From Pseudovibrio flavus (GTDB taxonomy: Bacteria; Pseudomonadota; Alphaproteobacteria; Rhizobiales; Stappiaceae), in NCBI RefSeq assembly GCF_009711345.1, contig NZ_SMMA01000066.1, forward strand, positions 432,574-496,573: a stretch of DNA of 64,000 bases, written 5' to 3'. The position numbers and the translations under genes were made by a program. Of the stretch, positions 25,001 to 35,298 are shown piece by piece. Every line of letters starts with the position of its first letter. Position 1 is the stretch's first letter. The notes under the pieces are model-generated. The model ran no database searches. It worked only from the letters and a program-made list of their open reading frames with translations, and was not told the DNA's origin.

Positions 25001-25882
25001 TTAGAAAGGCGCAGCGACGCACCACCAGTTAGGACGGTTATCGCGAATACGTTCTTCAAGCTGCTGTGCTGCTGCGAGTGAGCTGCAAAGAGCAAAGCAT
25101 GTTGCGCCAGAGCCGGACATTCTCGCCAGAAGCGTTTCCGGCTGGGACTGGAGTACAGAAATAACGTCAGCAATCTCAGGAACAAGCGTAGTCGCTGGTG
25201 CCTGCAAATCGTTGCGGCAGCTCTTTAGCCACTCCGCAAGCCCTTGGATACTGGCGAATTTTTCCGGCATTTGAGGCAGGCCAGAGTTCTTCTTGTTCTG
25301 AAGGGCTTCAAACACAACAGGAGTTGCAAGGCTCACACCCGGATTTACAAGGACCAGAGCGCCTTTTGGCAGTGCCGGAATTGGCTCGATAATCTCACCT
25401 ATGCCACGGCAGCGGATAGGGTTTGATTGCAGGCACATAGGCACATCCGCGCCAAGGCGTGCTGCCAGCTTTTCCAGCTCCTGCTTGGAAGGAGAGATAC
25501 CCCAAAGGCGGGTTAGCGCTCTAAAGGTGGCTGCAGCATCTGCAGAGCCGCCGCCGATGCCGGCAGAAACCGGCAGCGCTTTTACCATGCCGATCATTGC
25601 GCCGCGAGAATTGGGAACGCTCTCTGCAAGAAGCTGTGCTGCCTTAAAAATGAGGTTGCCTGTTTGGTCTCCGGGCAGGAGGTCTGCAAACGGACCTTCA
25701 ATATCAAGCGAAGTTGCGTCAGAAGGCGCAAGCGTGAGGCGGTCTCCAAACTCTGGAAACACAACCACACTGTCGAGCAGGTGGTAGCCATCTTCACGCT
25801 GACCGGTGACGTGCAGGGCGAGGTTTACTTTCGCACGGGCGAGTTCCTCGACCTGCGTTGGGGATGAAACAATAGCGTTCAT
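25001..25882 (-). CDS. ispE: 4-diphosphocytidyl-2-C-methyl-D-erythritol kinase
   Basis: Kinase of the MEP pathway, phosphorylating CDP-methylerythritol on the route to IPP. The 293-residue protein is a GHMP kinase: ARAKVNLALHVTGQREDGYH near the N-terminus, ATP-loop PVSAGIGGGSADAAA (about 108-122) and MSGSGATCFAL in motif 3. It sits 9 bases after the TPR gene on the same strand, so the two are very likely one transcript. It shares the isoprenoid theme with the convergent polyprenyl synthase. Confidence 0.96.
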   Translation of the reverse strand: MNAIVSSPTQVEELARAKVNLALHVTGQREDGYHLLDSVVVFPEFGDRLTLAPSDATSLDIEGPFADLLPGDQTGNLIFKAAQLLAESVPNSRGAMIGMVKALPVSAGIGGGSADAAATFRALTRLWGISPSKQELEKLAARLGADVPMCLQSNPIRCRGIGEIIEPIPALPKGALVLVNPGVSLATPVVFEALQNKKNSGLPQMPEKFASIQGLAEWLKSCRNDLQAPATTLVPEIADVISVLQSQPETLLARMSGSGATCFALCSSLAAAQQLEERIRDNRPNWWCVAAPF

Positions 25883-25891
25883 CAGGTTTGA

Positions 25892-27700
25892 TTATCCATC
25901 GTTGGCGGAGGTATTGGCAGCCTCGGCACTTTCTTTTTGTGGTTCCTCTGGCAAACCGTTCGCTATTTTTTCAAGAATACGCTCAAGGTCCTTCGGTTCT
26001 GGATTGAGGTCTCTTGCGTGGTTCCATTTGAAGCGAGCTTCTAGTTTGCGGCCGACTTTCCAATAGGCATCACCTAAGTGATCGTTGATGATAGGGTCCT
26101 GCGGGCGCAGGTCTACTGCGCGCTCAAGCTGCTCAACCGCCTCTTCATAACGGCCAAGCTTGTAGAAAGCCCAGCCAAGGCTATCAACGATGTAACCGTC
26201 TTTCGGGCGAAGGTTGACCGCAGACTCGATCATGCCCAGAGCTTCATCAAGCTTTTCACCGCGATCAACGAGGGAATAACCCAGATAGTTCAAGATCATC
26301 GGCTGATCTTTTTTGTAAGTCAGAGCTTCGCGGAAATCCTTTTCCGCTTCCGGCCATTTGCCCAGACGCTCGCGGGTAATTCCGCGGAAGTAAAGCAGGG
26401 TCCAGTCGTTGCCTTTAATTTCCGTTAGGCCATCCAAAGCCAGAGAGTATGCTTTTTCTGCATCCGCGAACTGGGAGTGGGAACGCAGCACGTTGGCAAG
26501 GGAAGCGGCTGCTTCCACGTCTTTCGGATCGCTCTTGATCAGTGCTTCAAGGTGCTTGCGCGCATCATCCAAACGATCAAGTGTATTGTAGTGCAGACCG
26601 ATCTGGATTTCGGCTTCGCGCTTCATTGGCGAGCTTTCATCGACCTTGGAAAGGTAATCGATGGCGCGCTCAGGCTTGCCCATCTGGTCAAACAATGCGC
26701 CAAGCGCAATCGCGGTGGCGTCAAGGGACGGGTCAAGATGCGCTGCTGATTGAAGGTACACAGCGGACAGCTCTTGGCCGTCACGGCTGATTGCAGCACC
26801 AAGACTGTAAAGTGCCTCTGCAACGCCTTCTGCCGGACTATTTACGGTCGGCTCGAAGGTTTTGCCATCGGTAATTACCTTGCGCGTTTGAAGCAGCACT
26901 GGGTGATCTGGAACGAGGAAGTCGTAGGCGTCCAGTACTTCAATGGCCTCTTTTTGCTTGCCAGTAGCAGCAAGGGAACGCGCATAGGCGTTTGCAATGC
27001 GAAGGGCACCTGGATCGCTTTTATACGCGTCTTTGTAGCGCTCGTTTGCCGCTTCCCAGTTGCCTTCTGCTTCCAGAAGCAGGCCAGCGCTATAGCTCGC
27101 AAACAGATCAAACCAAGCAGGGCCTTCAACCGCCTCCAGCTCCTCAAGGCCCTTCTGAGTGTCTCCAATACCAGCGCTTGCCCAAGCGGACATAATGGCA
27201 AAGGTCAGGCGGGAAAGGGGATTTACGTCACCCTTGTCGAGTAAAGCAGTAGCCTCCTTATATTTGCCAAGCTTGAGTGCTTCGGTTGCAGCTGCGAAAT
27301 GGGAAAGGAAGTGATCGGGGTCATTCACCCAGATCGGCTCCACGAGCGGAAGCGCTTTGTTGAACTCGCCATTGGCAAGTGCGGTTACAAAAGCGCGGTC
27401 CTGCAAATAGTAGTTTTCAGGGTCTTTGGAGAGCGCAACCGAGAAATAGCGCGACGCTTCATCTAGGTCCTGCGCTAAAAGGGCACTTCGTCCGGAAAGG
27501 TAGCTACCTGAAAGGGTTACCGGATCGCCAAAGGCGTCAGCGTTGTTCGCACGCGCCTGACCACTGCCGATAATGCAGCCAGCCATAACAAGTGAGGCTA
27601 GAGCAAGGGCGCTGACCGACGCTCTCCATTTATCTCCCAGTGTACTTACAGCGGAGAGTGATTGAGGACGGTTATGTACGCGAATGCTTCTCAAGTTCAT
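25892..27700 (-). CDS. Exported tetratricopeptide repeat protein
   Basis: A 602-residue protein with an N-terminal hydrophobic signal (about residues 28-50) ending in ARA, then TPR units along nearly the whole length. The clearest are in residues 440-580, for example YLGYSLVDRG, DSLGWAFYKLGRYEEAVEQLERAV and DHLGDAYWKVGRK. The signal contains MAGC, close to but not a perfect lipobox, so it may be a lipoprotein or a soluble periplasmic protein. Similar TPR genes precede ispE in related bacteria. TPRs usually bind partner proteins; no partner is identifiable. Confidence 0.9.
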   Translation of the reverse strand: MNLRSIRVHNRPQSLSAVSTLGDKWRASVSALALASLVMAGCIIGSGQARANNADAFGDPVTLSGSYLSGRSALLAQDLDEASRYFSVALSKDPENYYLQDRAFVTALANGEFNKALPLVEPIWVNDPDHFLSHFAAATEALKLGKYKEATALLDKGDVNPLSRLTFAIMSAWASAGIGDTQKGLEELEAVEGPAWFDLFASYSAGLLLEAEGNWEAANERYKDAYKSDPGALRIANAYARSLAATGKQKEAIEVLDAYDFLVPDHPVLLQTRKVITDGKTFEPTVNSPAEGVAEALYSLGAAISRDGQELSAVYLQSAAHLDPSLDATAIALGALFDQMGKPERAIDYLSKVDESSPMKREAEIQIGLHYNTLDRLDDARKHLEALIKSDPKDVEAAASLANVLRSHSQFADAEKAYSLALDGLTEIKGNDWTLLYFRGITRERLGKWPEAEKDFREALTYKKDQPMILNYLGYSLVDRGEKLDEALGMIESAVNLRPKDGYIVDSLGWAFYKLGRYEEAVEQLERAVDLRPQDPIINDHLGDAYWKVGRKLEARFKWNHARDLNPEPKDLERILEKIANGLPEEPQKESAEAANTSANDG

Positions 27701-28039
27701 GTCTCTCTGTTTGGGAGCCTTGTTCGACTCGGGGCTTCTTCAGGTATTACCCTCTTGAATAACGGTTTTATCGACATCCAACTTGCAGGTCGGACTTATA
27801 AGAATGAGTTTATCTTATAGAAATGCAATGTGGCATTGGTAAATAGATGAGCATTTGAGCGTTATTTTGAGGCTTTTTGAAGAGGTTTTGCTCTAATTGC
27901 GGTGTATATCCGTATTTTCTCGAAGGGTGTAAAAGCGCCAAAGTGGTAAACTGGACATGTCGTAATCAGAGGAGTTGCGCTGCAACCCACTTGTTCCAAG
28001 GTGAACGCGCACAGCCTCATAACTCAAACGGGGGGCACC
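27701..28039. other. 339-base divergent gap, TPR gene/ppdK
   Basis: Holds promoters for both genes. A 7-bp dyad TATAAGA/TCTTATA lies at 27797-27819 and could be an operator. GGAGTTGCG near 27971 and the G-run at 28031-28036 precede possible ppdK starts. No small gene was convincing. Confidence 0.5.
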
Positions 28040-30706
28040 ATGACAAAGTGGGTCTACGTTTTCGGTGGAGATAAAACAGAGGGTGATGCCTCTATGCGCA
28101 ACCTACTGGGAGGTAAGGGCGCTAATCTTGCAGAAATGGCCCTTTTGGGGCTTCCTGTTCCTCCTGGATTCTCGATTACAACTCAAGTCTGCACGCACTA
28201 TTATTCTTCCGGCCAAACCTATCCTGATACGCTGCAAGGGCAGGTTCTTTCTGCTGTACAAGCGGTTGAGGAAATTACCGGCAAAGTCTTTGGCGACGCT
28301 GAAAACCCGCTGCTGCTTTCGGTTCGCTCCGGTGCGCGGGTTTCTATGCCGGGTATGATGGATACGGTCCTCAACCTTGGCCTTAACGACACAACGGTAG
28401 AAGCACTTGCCCGCAAGTCTGGTGATGAGCGCTTTGCCTACGACAGTTACCGCCGCTTTATTCAGATGTACTGCGATGTGGTTATGGGTCTTGATGTTGG
28501 CGAGTTTGAAGACATTCTCGAAGACTACAAGGAAGAGCACGACCACGTGCTCGATACCGACCTTAGCGCAGATGATTGGAAGGCCATCGTCGCCTCCTAT
28601 AAAGAGCTGGTAGAAGAAGAGCTTGAAGAGCCGTTTCCAAGCGACCCATACGAACAGCTTTGGGGCGCTGTCGGGGCTGTGTTCAAGTCATGGATGGTGC
28701 CGCGTGCACGAACCTACCGAAAGCTTCATGATATTCCCGAGGATTGGGGCACCGCTGTAAACGTGCAGGCCATGGTGTTCGGCAATATGGGCGAAGACTG
28801 CGCAACCGGTGTGGCCTTTACCCGTAACCCGTCGAACGGTGAAAAGAGCCTCTACGGTGAGTTTTTGGTCAACGCACAGGGCGAGGATGTTGTTGCTGGT
28901 ATTCGTACCCCGCAGGATATTACCGAAGCCGCACGCGAGGCTGCAAACTCTGACAAGCCGTCGCTTGAGCGGCTGATGCCTCCGATTTTCGATGAGTTTG
29001 TTGCCGTATGCGACAAGCTCGAAGGACACTTCCGCGAAATGCAGGATCTGGAGTTTACCGTTGAACGGGGCAAACTCTGGATGTTGCAGACCAGAACAGG
29101 CAAGCGGACCATGAAAGCGGCTTTGAAGATTGCCGTTGATATGGAAGCAGAAGGTCTCATTTCCAAGGAAGAAGCGGTTAGCCGTATTGATCCGGCAGCT
29201 CTTGACCAGCTGCTCCATCCGACCATCGCGCCGGGGGCGGAGCTTGACGTTCTTACCACGGGTCTGCCTGCTTCTCCGGGTGCCGCAAGCGGTGCTGTTG
29301 TGTTTACGGCAGATGATGCCGAGACTGAAAAAGCCAACGGCGAGAAGGTTGTTCTGGTACGTATCGAAACCAGTCCTGAAGACATTCACGGAATGCACGC
29401 TGCTGAAGGCATTCTTACCGCTCGCGGTGGTATGACAAGCCATGCAGCAGTGGTGGCCCGTGGTATGGGTAAGCCGTGTGTTGCCGGTGCTGGCTCAGTG
29501 CGTGTTGATACCCTTCGCGGTACAATGAGCATTGAGGGCAGGAGCTTTAAGAAGGGCGACATCATCACCATTGATGGTGGCTCTGGTCAGGTTATTGCCG
29601 GTCAAGTGGCAATGCAGCAGCCGGACATCTCTGGCGACTTCCAGAAGATCATGCAGTGGGCTGATGAGCTGCGCCGCTTGCAGGTGCGCACAAACGCAGA
29701 AACGCCTGCCGATGTTAAAGCTGCTCTTGGCTTTGGCGCGGAAGGTATTGGCCTTTGCCGCACCGAGCATATGTTCTTTGAAGGGGATCGCATTATCGCA
29801 GTTCGCGAGATGATCCTAGCCGATACGGAAAATGACCGCCGTGCGGCTTTGGCGAAGTTGCTGCCGATGCAGCGCAAGGACTTCACCGAGATCTTCGAGC
29901 TGATGGGCGAGCTGCCTGTTACCATTCGCTTGCTTGATCCGCCGCTTCATGAGTTCCTGCCAAAGACCGATGCAGAGATTGCAGAGGTTGCGGCTGTTAT
30001 GAAGGTTGACCCTGAAGACCTACGCGAGCGTGCGATGGAGCTTCATGAGTTCAACCCTATGCTCGGTAATCGTGGCTGCCGTCTTCTTGTATCGTTCCCT
30101 GAAATCGCAGAGATGCAGGCAAGGGCGATTTTTGAGGCCGCCGCAGACGTTATCAAGCGGACAGGCACTCCTGTACTGCCGGAGGTGATGGTTCCACTCG
30201 TTGGTATGAAGAAGGAGCTGGATATTGTTCGCGATATCGTTGTTCGCACGGCTGACGCTGTTCGTTCAGAAACCGGCGTGGCTTTCGACTACACCGTCGG
30301 TACGATGATCGAGCTTCCTCGTGCAGCGCTACGAGCTGAAGAAATTGCAGGCTCTGCCCAGTTCTTCTCATTCGGAACAAACGATCTAACGCAGACGACC
30401 TACGGTATCTCTCGTGATGATGCAGCCTCGTTCTTGGGTCGCTATCAAGAAAAGGGACTAATGGAGAAAGATCCGTTTGTCTCTATCGACGAAGACGGTG
30501 TTGGCGAGCTGGTTCGTATTGGTTTTGAAAGAGGCCGCTCGATCAATCCGGCTATGAAGATCGGTATTTGCGGTGAGCATGGCGGTGATCCGGCATCGAT
30601 CAGCTTCTGCGATAAAGTTGGACTGGACTACGTTTCCTGTTCACCGTTCCGCGTGCCTGTCGCCCGTTTGGCTGCGGCGCAAGCAACGATCAAGAACAGG
30701 TCATAA
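28040..30706 (+). CDS. ppdK: Pyruvate, phosphate dikinase
   Basis: Interconverts pyruvate + ATP + phosphate with PEP + AMP + PPi, a gluconeogenic or glycolytic switch in many Hyphomicrobiales. The 888-residue protein starts at MTKWVYVFGGD, behind a G-run; the upstream GTG would add 13 unrelated residues. Order: nucleotide-grasp domain (1-350), phosphohistidine domain with GGMTSHAAVVARG (catalytic His468), and PEP/pyruvate barrel with GICGEHGG (Cys844) near the end. All key residues are intact. A terminator follows. Confidence 0.97.
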   Translation: MTKWVYVFGGDKTEGDASMRNLLGGKGANLAEMALLGLPVPPGFSITTQVCTHYYSSGQTYPDTLQGQVLSAVQAVEEITGKVFGDAENPLLLSVRSGARVSMPGMMDTVLNLGLNDTTVEALARKSGDERFAYDSYRRFIQMYCDVVMGLDVGEFEDILEDYKEEHDHVLDTDLSADDWKAIVASYKELVEEELEEPFPSDPYEQLWGAVGAVFKSWMVPRARTYRKLHDIPEDWGTAVNVQAMVFGNMGEDCATGVAFTRNPSNGEKSLYGEFLVNAQGEDVVAGIRTPQDITEAAREAANSDKPSLERLMPPIFDEFVAVCDKLEGHFREMQDLEFTVERGKLWMLQTRTGKRTMKAALKIAVDMEAEGLISKEEAVSRIDPAALDQLLHPTIAPGAELDVLTTGLPASPGAASGAVVFTADDAETEKANGEKVVLVRIETSPEDIHGMHAAEGILTARGGMTSHAAVVARGMGKPCVAGAGSVRVDTLRGTMSIEGRSFKKGDIITIDGGSGQVIAGQVAMQQPDISGDFQKIMQWADELRRLQVRTNAETPADVKAALGFGAEGIGLCRTEHMFFEGDRIIAVREMILADTENDRRAALAKLLPMQRKDFTEIFELMGELPVTIRLLDPPLHEFLPKTDAEIAEVAAVMKVDPEDLRERAMELHEFNPMLGNRGCRLLVSFPEIAEMQARAIFEAAADVIKRTGTPVLPEVMVPLVGMKKELDIVRDIVVRTADAVRSETGVAFDYTVGTMIELPRAALRAEEIAGSAQFFSFGTNDLTQTTYGISRDDAASFLGRYQEKGLMEKDPFVSIDEDGVGELVRIGFERGRSINPAMKIGICGEHGGDPASISFCDKVGLDYVSCSPFRVPVARLAAAQATIKNRS

Positions 30707-30735
30707 GCTCTGCGTTAGTGAGCGTTTAAGACAAC

Positions 30736-30772
30736 AAAAAGCCCCCGCATCCAACCGGTTGCGGGGGCTTTC
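30736..30772 (+). terminator. Terminator of ppdK (possibly bidirectional)
   Basis: A 12-bp perfect stem (30738-30749 with 30760-30771) around a 10-nt loop. It lies between convergent genes, with an A run on the left that provides T on the minus strand for the GGDEF-EAL gene. Confidence 0.85.
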
Positions 30773-30793
30773 CTTGACAGAGATTTGTCTTGC

Positions 30794-33106
30794 CTATTCT
30801 GCAAGTGCTGCGATCTGCGCTCTTCTAGCCAATAGCTCGTAGTGGTCGTCCTTCCACATTTTGAACTTGGTGAGCGGGATCGGCTTGGAGAAGAGGTAGC
30901 CCTGAACCATCTCGCAGGACGTTTCTTTGATGAATTCGTGCTGCTCTTCGGTCTCCACGCCTTCCACGCATACCTGCATGCCGATGGACTGAGAAAGGTT
31001 GATGAGCGAGGTCACGATCACGCGGGCATCTTCGTCGGTATCCAGATCCTGAACGAAGGAGCGGTCGATTTTGATCTTGTTGAACTTGTACTGGCGCAAG
31101 TAGCTCATGGACGAGTAGCCGGTGCCGAAATCGTCGAGCGCGATAGAGATGCCAAGCTCGCTCAAACGCTCCAGTACGTCTGTTGCACCATCGCCGGAGT
31201 TCATCAAAACTTCTTCGGTCACTTCCATTTCAATGCGGTCAGGAGAGACACCGTAGCTCTCCAGCAGGCCTGATACGAGAGCAGGGAAGTCGCGCTGTCT
31301 GAGCTGTACCGGTGAAACGTTGATACTGAACTTGATACCCGGCAGCGTGGTTGCGTCTTTAATCGCGTTTTCAAGGACCCACTCGCCAACCTTAACAATG
31401 AGCTGGGATTCTTCCGCAACAGGTAGGAACATTGCTGGAGACAGAAGACCCTGCTTAGGGTGGTTCCAACGAATGAGCGCTTCAACGCCGATAACTTCTT
31501 CGCCGTTACGATCCAGAATTGGCTGATAGTAGTTCTGGAACTCGTTGCGTGCCAAAGCGCGTTCGATTTCCACCTCAAGTTCTCTACGGATGATGATGTT
31601 CTCTTCCATAGCAGGGCGGAAAATGAGGTAGCAGCCGCGGCCATTTCGCTTTGCCTCATAAAGGGCAATGTCAGCTTTACGCAGCAGCTCGTTAAGGTCT
31701 GTGCCATGCTCAGGACTGATGGAAACACCCATACTGATCGTTGTCAGGATTTTATGACGGTCGATCTTCATCGGTTCCATGAGGCTGGTTTCGATGGCGC
31801 GGCAGCTTGCCAGAATTTCGGACTCGTTGTTGCGGCCGCTCAGCAAAATGAGGAACTCATCACCGCTGATGCGTGCAGCAATATCGGTTTTCTTGACGAC
31901 GTTATGAATCCGCCGTGCCACTTCCTGAATGACTTTATCGCCGATCGGATGGCCAAGACTGTCGTTGATCTGCTTGAAGTGATCGAGGTCAAGGAAGATA
32001 AGAGCACACTTTTTGTCGTGCCCCCACGCTTTCTTGAGAACGAAGGAAGCCTTGTTGGCGAAATATGTCCGGTTAGGCAGGCCAGAAAGAGGGTCGTGCA
32101 AAGCTGCATAGGTAGCGGCGGCCTCGTTGCGGACGATCTTGTCTGTCAGGCGAATGGAGTGTCTGAGCAAGCCCATAGTTATGAGCAGGATAGCAAGAGA
32201 CGCGCCGATGAAATAAGGGGCCACCGTTGGGAGAATAGACTTGGAAACTGCAGCTGTTGACCAGTGAAGATAGCCTGTAATCTCGCCGGAATAGGTGATG
32301 AGCGGAACAGCCACTACGCCAGGATCGTTCCGCTTCTTGCGAGGTGCGATGTACATATCCTTCAGGCCTGTGGAACGCTCAAAGCCCTTGAGCGCGCGGC
32401 TATCGAGCGCTCTGAGCCAAACGAGATAACCGCCCAGTCTGTTTTCTGCCTTAACGCTGCTGTCTGCCGGAATGATTGCGGCGACTGTCGCCAAGCTAAT
32501 TCCGCCATCTTGGGCCACCATGTCATGCGCCGACAGTGTGAGCGGTGGACGGCTAATCAGCGGTCCGGGAATGCGAGGGCGATTGAATTGGGACTTAGCT
32601 TCAGATTCCAACAGATCCAGCAGCGGGGCCAAGTGTTCTCTCAGCTCGTCCTTGTAGACATCGGAGTGCCAAGGCAGATCCTGCCGGTATGTCTGCAAGA
32701 CTTTGCGGTCTGCATCTAGAATAACGAAGACGTCACGATCACCGCGGTTACTGGCTGTCGGGGAGAGGTCTTGATCCAGATAGATGATGTCCTTGTCGGA
32801 AGTTACGACATCATATGCCCTGTTGGAGACAGCCAGTCGTTCTAGCTCATTTGCCAGACTATCGCGGTAAACGGTGAGGTTACTTGTCACCAAGCGACGC
32901 TCTTTTGCAGCCTCGTTAATGACTGCCTGTTTTGTTGCCCAGTCCAGAACAAAGAAGCCGGTTCCGAAGGCAAAGCATACAATCAGCAGTAGAAATAGAG
33001 CAATGGCGCGAGCAGAGCGTTTTCGGCTTTCCTGCACATCCTTTGATACAGCCGCACTGACTTCCATTGAAGGGTTACCGTATATGGTTTCAAGAAAAGT
33101 AGGCAT
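30794..33106 (-). CDS. Membrane-bound GGDEF-EAL cyclic-di-GMP protein
   Basis: A 770-residue signalling protein: membrane segment at about 34-56, a periplasmic domain of about 230 residues resembling CHASE4 (ends in RxxGYLVWLRALD), a second membrane segment at about 290-310, a GGDEF domain (330-490) and an EAL domain (510-755). The cyclase site reads SGDEF (414-418), a variant that can be active. The EAL site has EAL at 542-544, then NVSPVQL, EVTEEVL, DDFGTGYSS, KIDRSFV and EGVETEEQ, all expected for a working phosphodiesterase. It probably turns over c-di-GMP; which activity dominates is not predictable. The start lacks a clear Shine-Dalgarno, and Met14 is an alternative. Confidence 0.93.
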   Translation of the reverse strand: MPTFLETIYGNPSMEVSAAVSKDVQESRKRSARAIALFLLLIVCFAFGTGFFVLDWATKQAVINEAAKERRLVTSNLTVYRDSLANELERLAVSNRAYDVVTSDKDIIYLDQDLSPTASNRGDRDVFVILDADRKVLQTYRQDLPWHSDVYKDELREHLAPLLDLLESEAKSQFNRPRIPGPLISRPPLTLSAHDMVAQDGGISLATVAAIIPADSSVKAENRLGGYLVWLRALDSRALKGFERSTGLKDMYIAPRKKRNDPGVVAVPLITYSGEITGYLHWSTAAVSKSILPTVAPYFIGASLAILLITMGLLRHSIRLTDKIVRNEAAATYAALHDPLSGLPNRTYFANKASFVLKKAWGHDKKCALIFLDLDHFKQINDSLGHPIGDKVIQEVARRIHNVVKKTDIAARISGDEFLILLSGRNNESEILASCRAIETSLMEPMKIDRHKILTTISMGVSISPEHGTDLNELLRKADIALYEAKRNGRGCYLIFRPAMEENIIIRRELEVEIERALARNEFQNYYQPILDRNGEEVIGVEALIRWNHPKQGLLSPAMFLPVAEESQLIVKVGEWVLENAIKDATTLPGIKFSINVSPVQLRQRDFPALVSGLLESYGVSPDRIEMEVTEEVLMNSGDGATDVLERLSELGISIALDDFGTGYSSMSYLRQYKFNKIKIDRSFVQDLDTDEDARVIVTSLINLSQSIGMQVCVEGVETEEQHEFIKETSCEMVQGYLFSKPIPLTKFKMWKDDHYELLARRAQIAALAE

Positions 33107-33289
33107 TGGCGGATGGTTCTCGGATTAATGACAACTCAAATGAATAACGTCTGCAGATTACTGCTAGATACTTGAGTGAGACTGGCGGCAAATGGTGCAA
33201 GGGTGGATGGGGCTTAATAAGTTGCACTGAAAAATATGCAATCCGTAGTTAAGCGGTTGCTTTACGTCAGTGTTGAGTAAACTTTGTTT

Positions 33290-34069
33290 TTAATCGTCCA
33301 GAAGCTGAAGGGCGCGGAAGCTTACATGTCCGCCTCTGGAGATAATAATGTGGTCGTGCAATACGATGCTCAAAGGCTCTAGAACACTGGCCACTTTCTT
33401 CGTCATCTGGATATCAGAGCGCGAAGGAGTGGGGTCTCCCGATGGGTGATTGTGGACCAGAATAACTGCGCAGGCACCGAGTTCTAGTGATCGCTTTGCA
33501 ACCTCACGTGGGTAAACGGGCGTGTGGTCTATTGTTCCTTTTTGTTGCACTTCATCGGCCACAAGGTTGTTCTTTTTGTCGAGGAAAAGAATGCGAAATT
33601 CCTCTCGCTCGTTTCTCGCCATTGCCGTGTGAATGTAATCCAGCACGGCTGACCATGATGAAAGTGGTTTCTTGGTGTTGATCTGGTCTTTGGCATACAG
33701 AACAGCGGAAGCTTCAAGCAATTTGAGCATGCGGGCGGTTTGCGGGCCACATCCTTCCACTTCCATTAGGCGTTCTTTGGGAGCGGCCAAAACATCGGCA
33801 AACGAACCAAAACGAGCAAGAAGTGCCTTGGCCAGCGGTTTGGTATCGCCTTGTTTAATGCTGAGGTAGAGCAGCATTTCCAGCATCTCGTAGGATGCAA
33901 GAGCTTGCGGCCCAGCCTCTTCAAAGCGGGATTTTAATCGCTCACGGTGCCCATGGTAATGTTTTGATTGTTTTTTCGGCCCCGCTTTTTTTGCCGATAA
34001 CTGAAGATCGTCTTGGAGCGGTGTGTGGGAGGCGCGCTCGGCGAACTCAAACAGAGTATCGTCTTTCAT
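33290..34069 (-). CDS. RadC-family JAB domain protein
   Basis: A 259-residue protein of the RadC/YsxA family: a helix-hairpin-helix-like N-terminal part (ALASYEMLEMLLYL, VEGCGPQTARMLK) and a C-terminal JAB metalloprotease-like domain with the H-N-H-P-S-G-D-x-x-P-S-x-x-D motif. The old link to recombination repair in E. coli has been withdrawn, and no enzymatic role is established. The ATG at 34069 is preceded by GGGGG and lies 17 bases after the map stop, so it is probably cotranscribed with map. A longer frame reading into map is unlikely. Confidence 0.92.
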   Translation of the reverse strand: MKDDTLFEFAERASHTPLQDDLQLSAKKAGPKKQSKHYHGHRERLKSRFEEAGPQALASYEMLEMLLYLSIKQGDTKPLAKALLARFGSFADVLAAPKERLMEVEGCGPQTARMLKLLEASAVLYAKDQINTKKPLSSWSAVLDYIHTAMARNEREEFRILFLDKKNNLVADEVQQKGTIDHTPVYPREVAKRSLELGACAVILVHNHPSGDPTPSRSDIQMTKKVASVLEPLSIVLHDHIIISRGGHVSFRALQLLDD

Positions 34070-34085
34070 GCGCACCCCCACATAA

Positions 34086-34925
34086 TCAGTTTGGCTTGTC
34101 TTCTGGATGAAGCGGGTTGAACAGACCCTTCTGGGAAAGGGTGAAGATGTCCGCACCGTTTGCTGTGATGCCGATGGAATGTTCGAACTGAGCAGACAGC
34201 GTGCGATCACGGGTTACCGCAGTCCAGCCGTCTTTTAAAACCTTCACCTCTGGACGGCCAAGGTTCACCATCGGTTCGATAGTAAAGATCATGCCCGGCT
34301 TTAGCTCAATGCCTTCGCCCGGACGGCCGTAGTGCAGAATATTCGGCATGTCGTGGAACAGGCGGCCAAGGCCGTGACCACAGAAATCACGAACGACAGA
34401 GCAGCGCTCAGCTTCCACGTAGGACTGGATTGCATAGCCAATGTCACCAGTGGTGTTACCCGGTTTCGCCGCTTCAATGCCGCGCTTGAGGGACTCGTAG
34501 GTCACTTCAATAAGCCGCTCAGCAGAGCGTTTTAGGGTGCCAACCGGGTACATTCGAGAACTGTCGCCATGCCAGCCATCAACCACAAAAGTCACATCAA
34601 CGTTGACGATATCACCTTCACGAAGACGTTTTGCCTCTGGAATGCCGTGGCAAACAACGTGGTTGATAGAGGTGCATGAAGAGTGGGTGTAGCCGCGGTA
34701 ATTCAAAGTGGCTGCAACAACGCCATGGTCGCGGCCAAAGCCGTATACAAAGTCATCGATTTCTTGCGTTGTAATGCCCGGTTTGATCAGCGGTACGAGG
34801 GCGTCAAGACAGGAAGATGTCAGCTGGCAGGCCTTACGCATCCCTTCAAAATCTTCAGGGGAGTAGAGCTTGATCTGGCCTGTGTTTTTTAGCGGCGCTA
34901 CGCTGGCGTCAATGTATGAGACCAT
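34086..34925 (-). CDS. map: Methionine aminopeptidase, type I
   Basis: Removes the initiator methionine from new proteins. The 279-residue enzyme has the pita-bread fold with five metal ligands visible in order: Asp in NVDVTFVVDGWHGD (two Asp), His in CGHGLGRLFHD, Glu in FTIEPMVN and Glu in QFEHSIGI. HSSCTSINHVVCHGIP holds the upstream His. It is a soluble cytoplasmic protein, and the first gene of the map-radC unit. Confidence 0.97.
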   Translation of the reverse strand: MVSYIDASVAPLKNTGQIKLYSPEDFEGMRKACQLTSSCLDALVPLIKPGITTQEIDDFVYGFGRDHGVVAATLNYRGYTHSSCTSINHVVCHGIPEAKRLREGDIVNVDVTFVVDGWHGDSSRMYPVGTLKRSAERLIEVTYESLKRGIEAAKPGNTTGDIGYAIQSYVEAERCSVVRDFCGHGLGRLFHDMPNILHYGRPGEGIELKPGMIFTIEPMVNLGRPEVKVLKDGWTAVTRDRTLSAQFEHSIGITANGADIFTLSQKGLFNPLHPEDKPN

Positions 34926-35298
34926 CTGAAACTGGTTCCTATCAGTTCTTGAGAGAAGCGCTTACCCTTGGCATCGTTGCCCTCCGGTCGAAGACTACGC
35001 CATTTTAACAATTCTGGCGCAAGCCCTGCTTCTCAGTAGGGTGGCTGCATTTTACGGTGAGCACCCTATGCGATATTTGCTGTATTGTTGCGCAGTTATA
35101 ACCCGAAAATAGGGAGTGTTGACCGCAAATCTTCGTAGTTAAATAGAAAACTGGCACCTTGTGAAAAAGGGGGGCTTTGCGGCTGTGTACTCCTTAGTAT
35201 TTGGTGCGTAAAGGGCCATGGGGATTTAAAGAACATATTGGACAACTGGCAGGTTGCGCTTGCAACAAAATGGAAACGCGATTACCCAGAGTGGACAA
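34926..35298. other. 373-base gap between map and tRNA-Leu
   Basis: Contains a 7-bp inverted repeat TAGGGTG/CACCCTA at about 35035-35069 and, upstream of the tRNA, TTGGAC at 35238-35243 without a convincing -10. No gene was supported. It must hold the map and tRNA promoters. Confidence 0.5.
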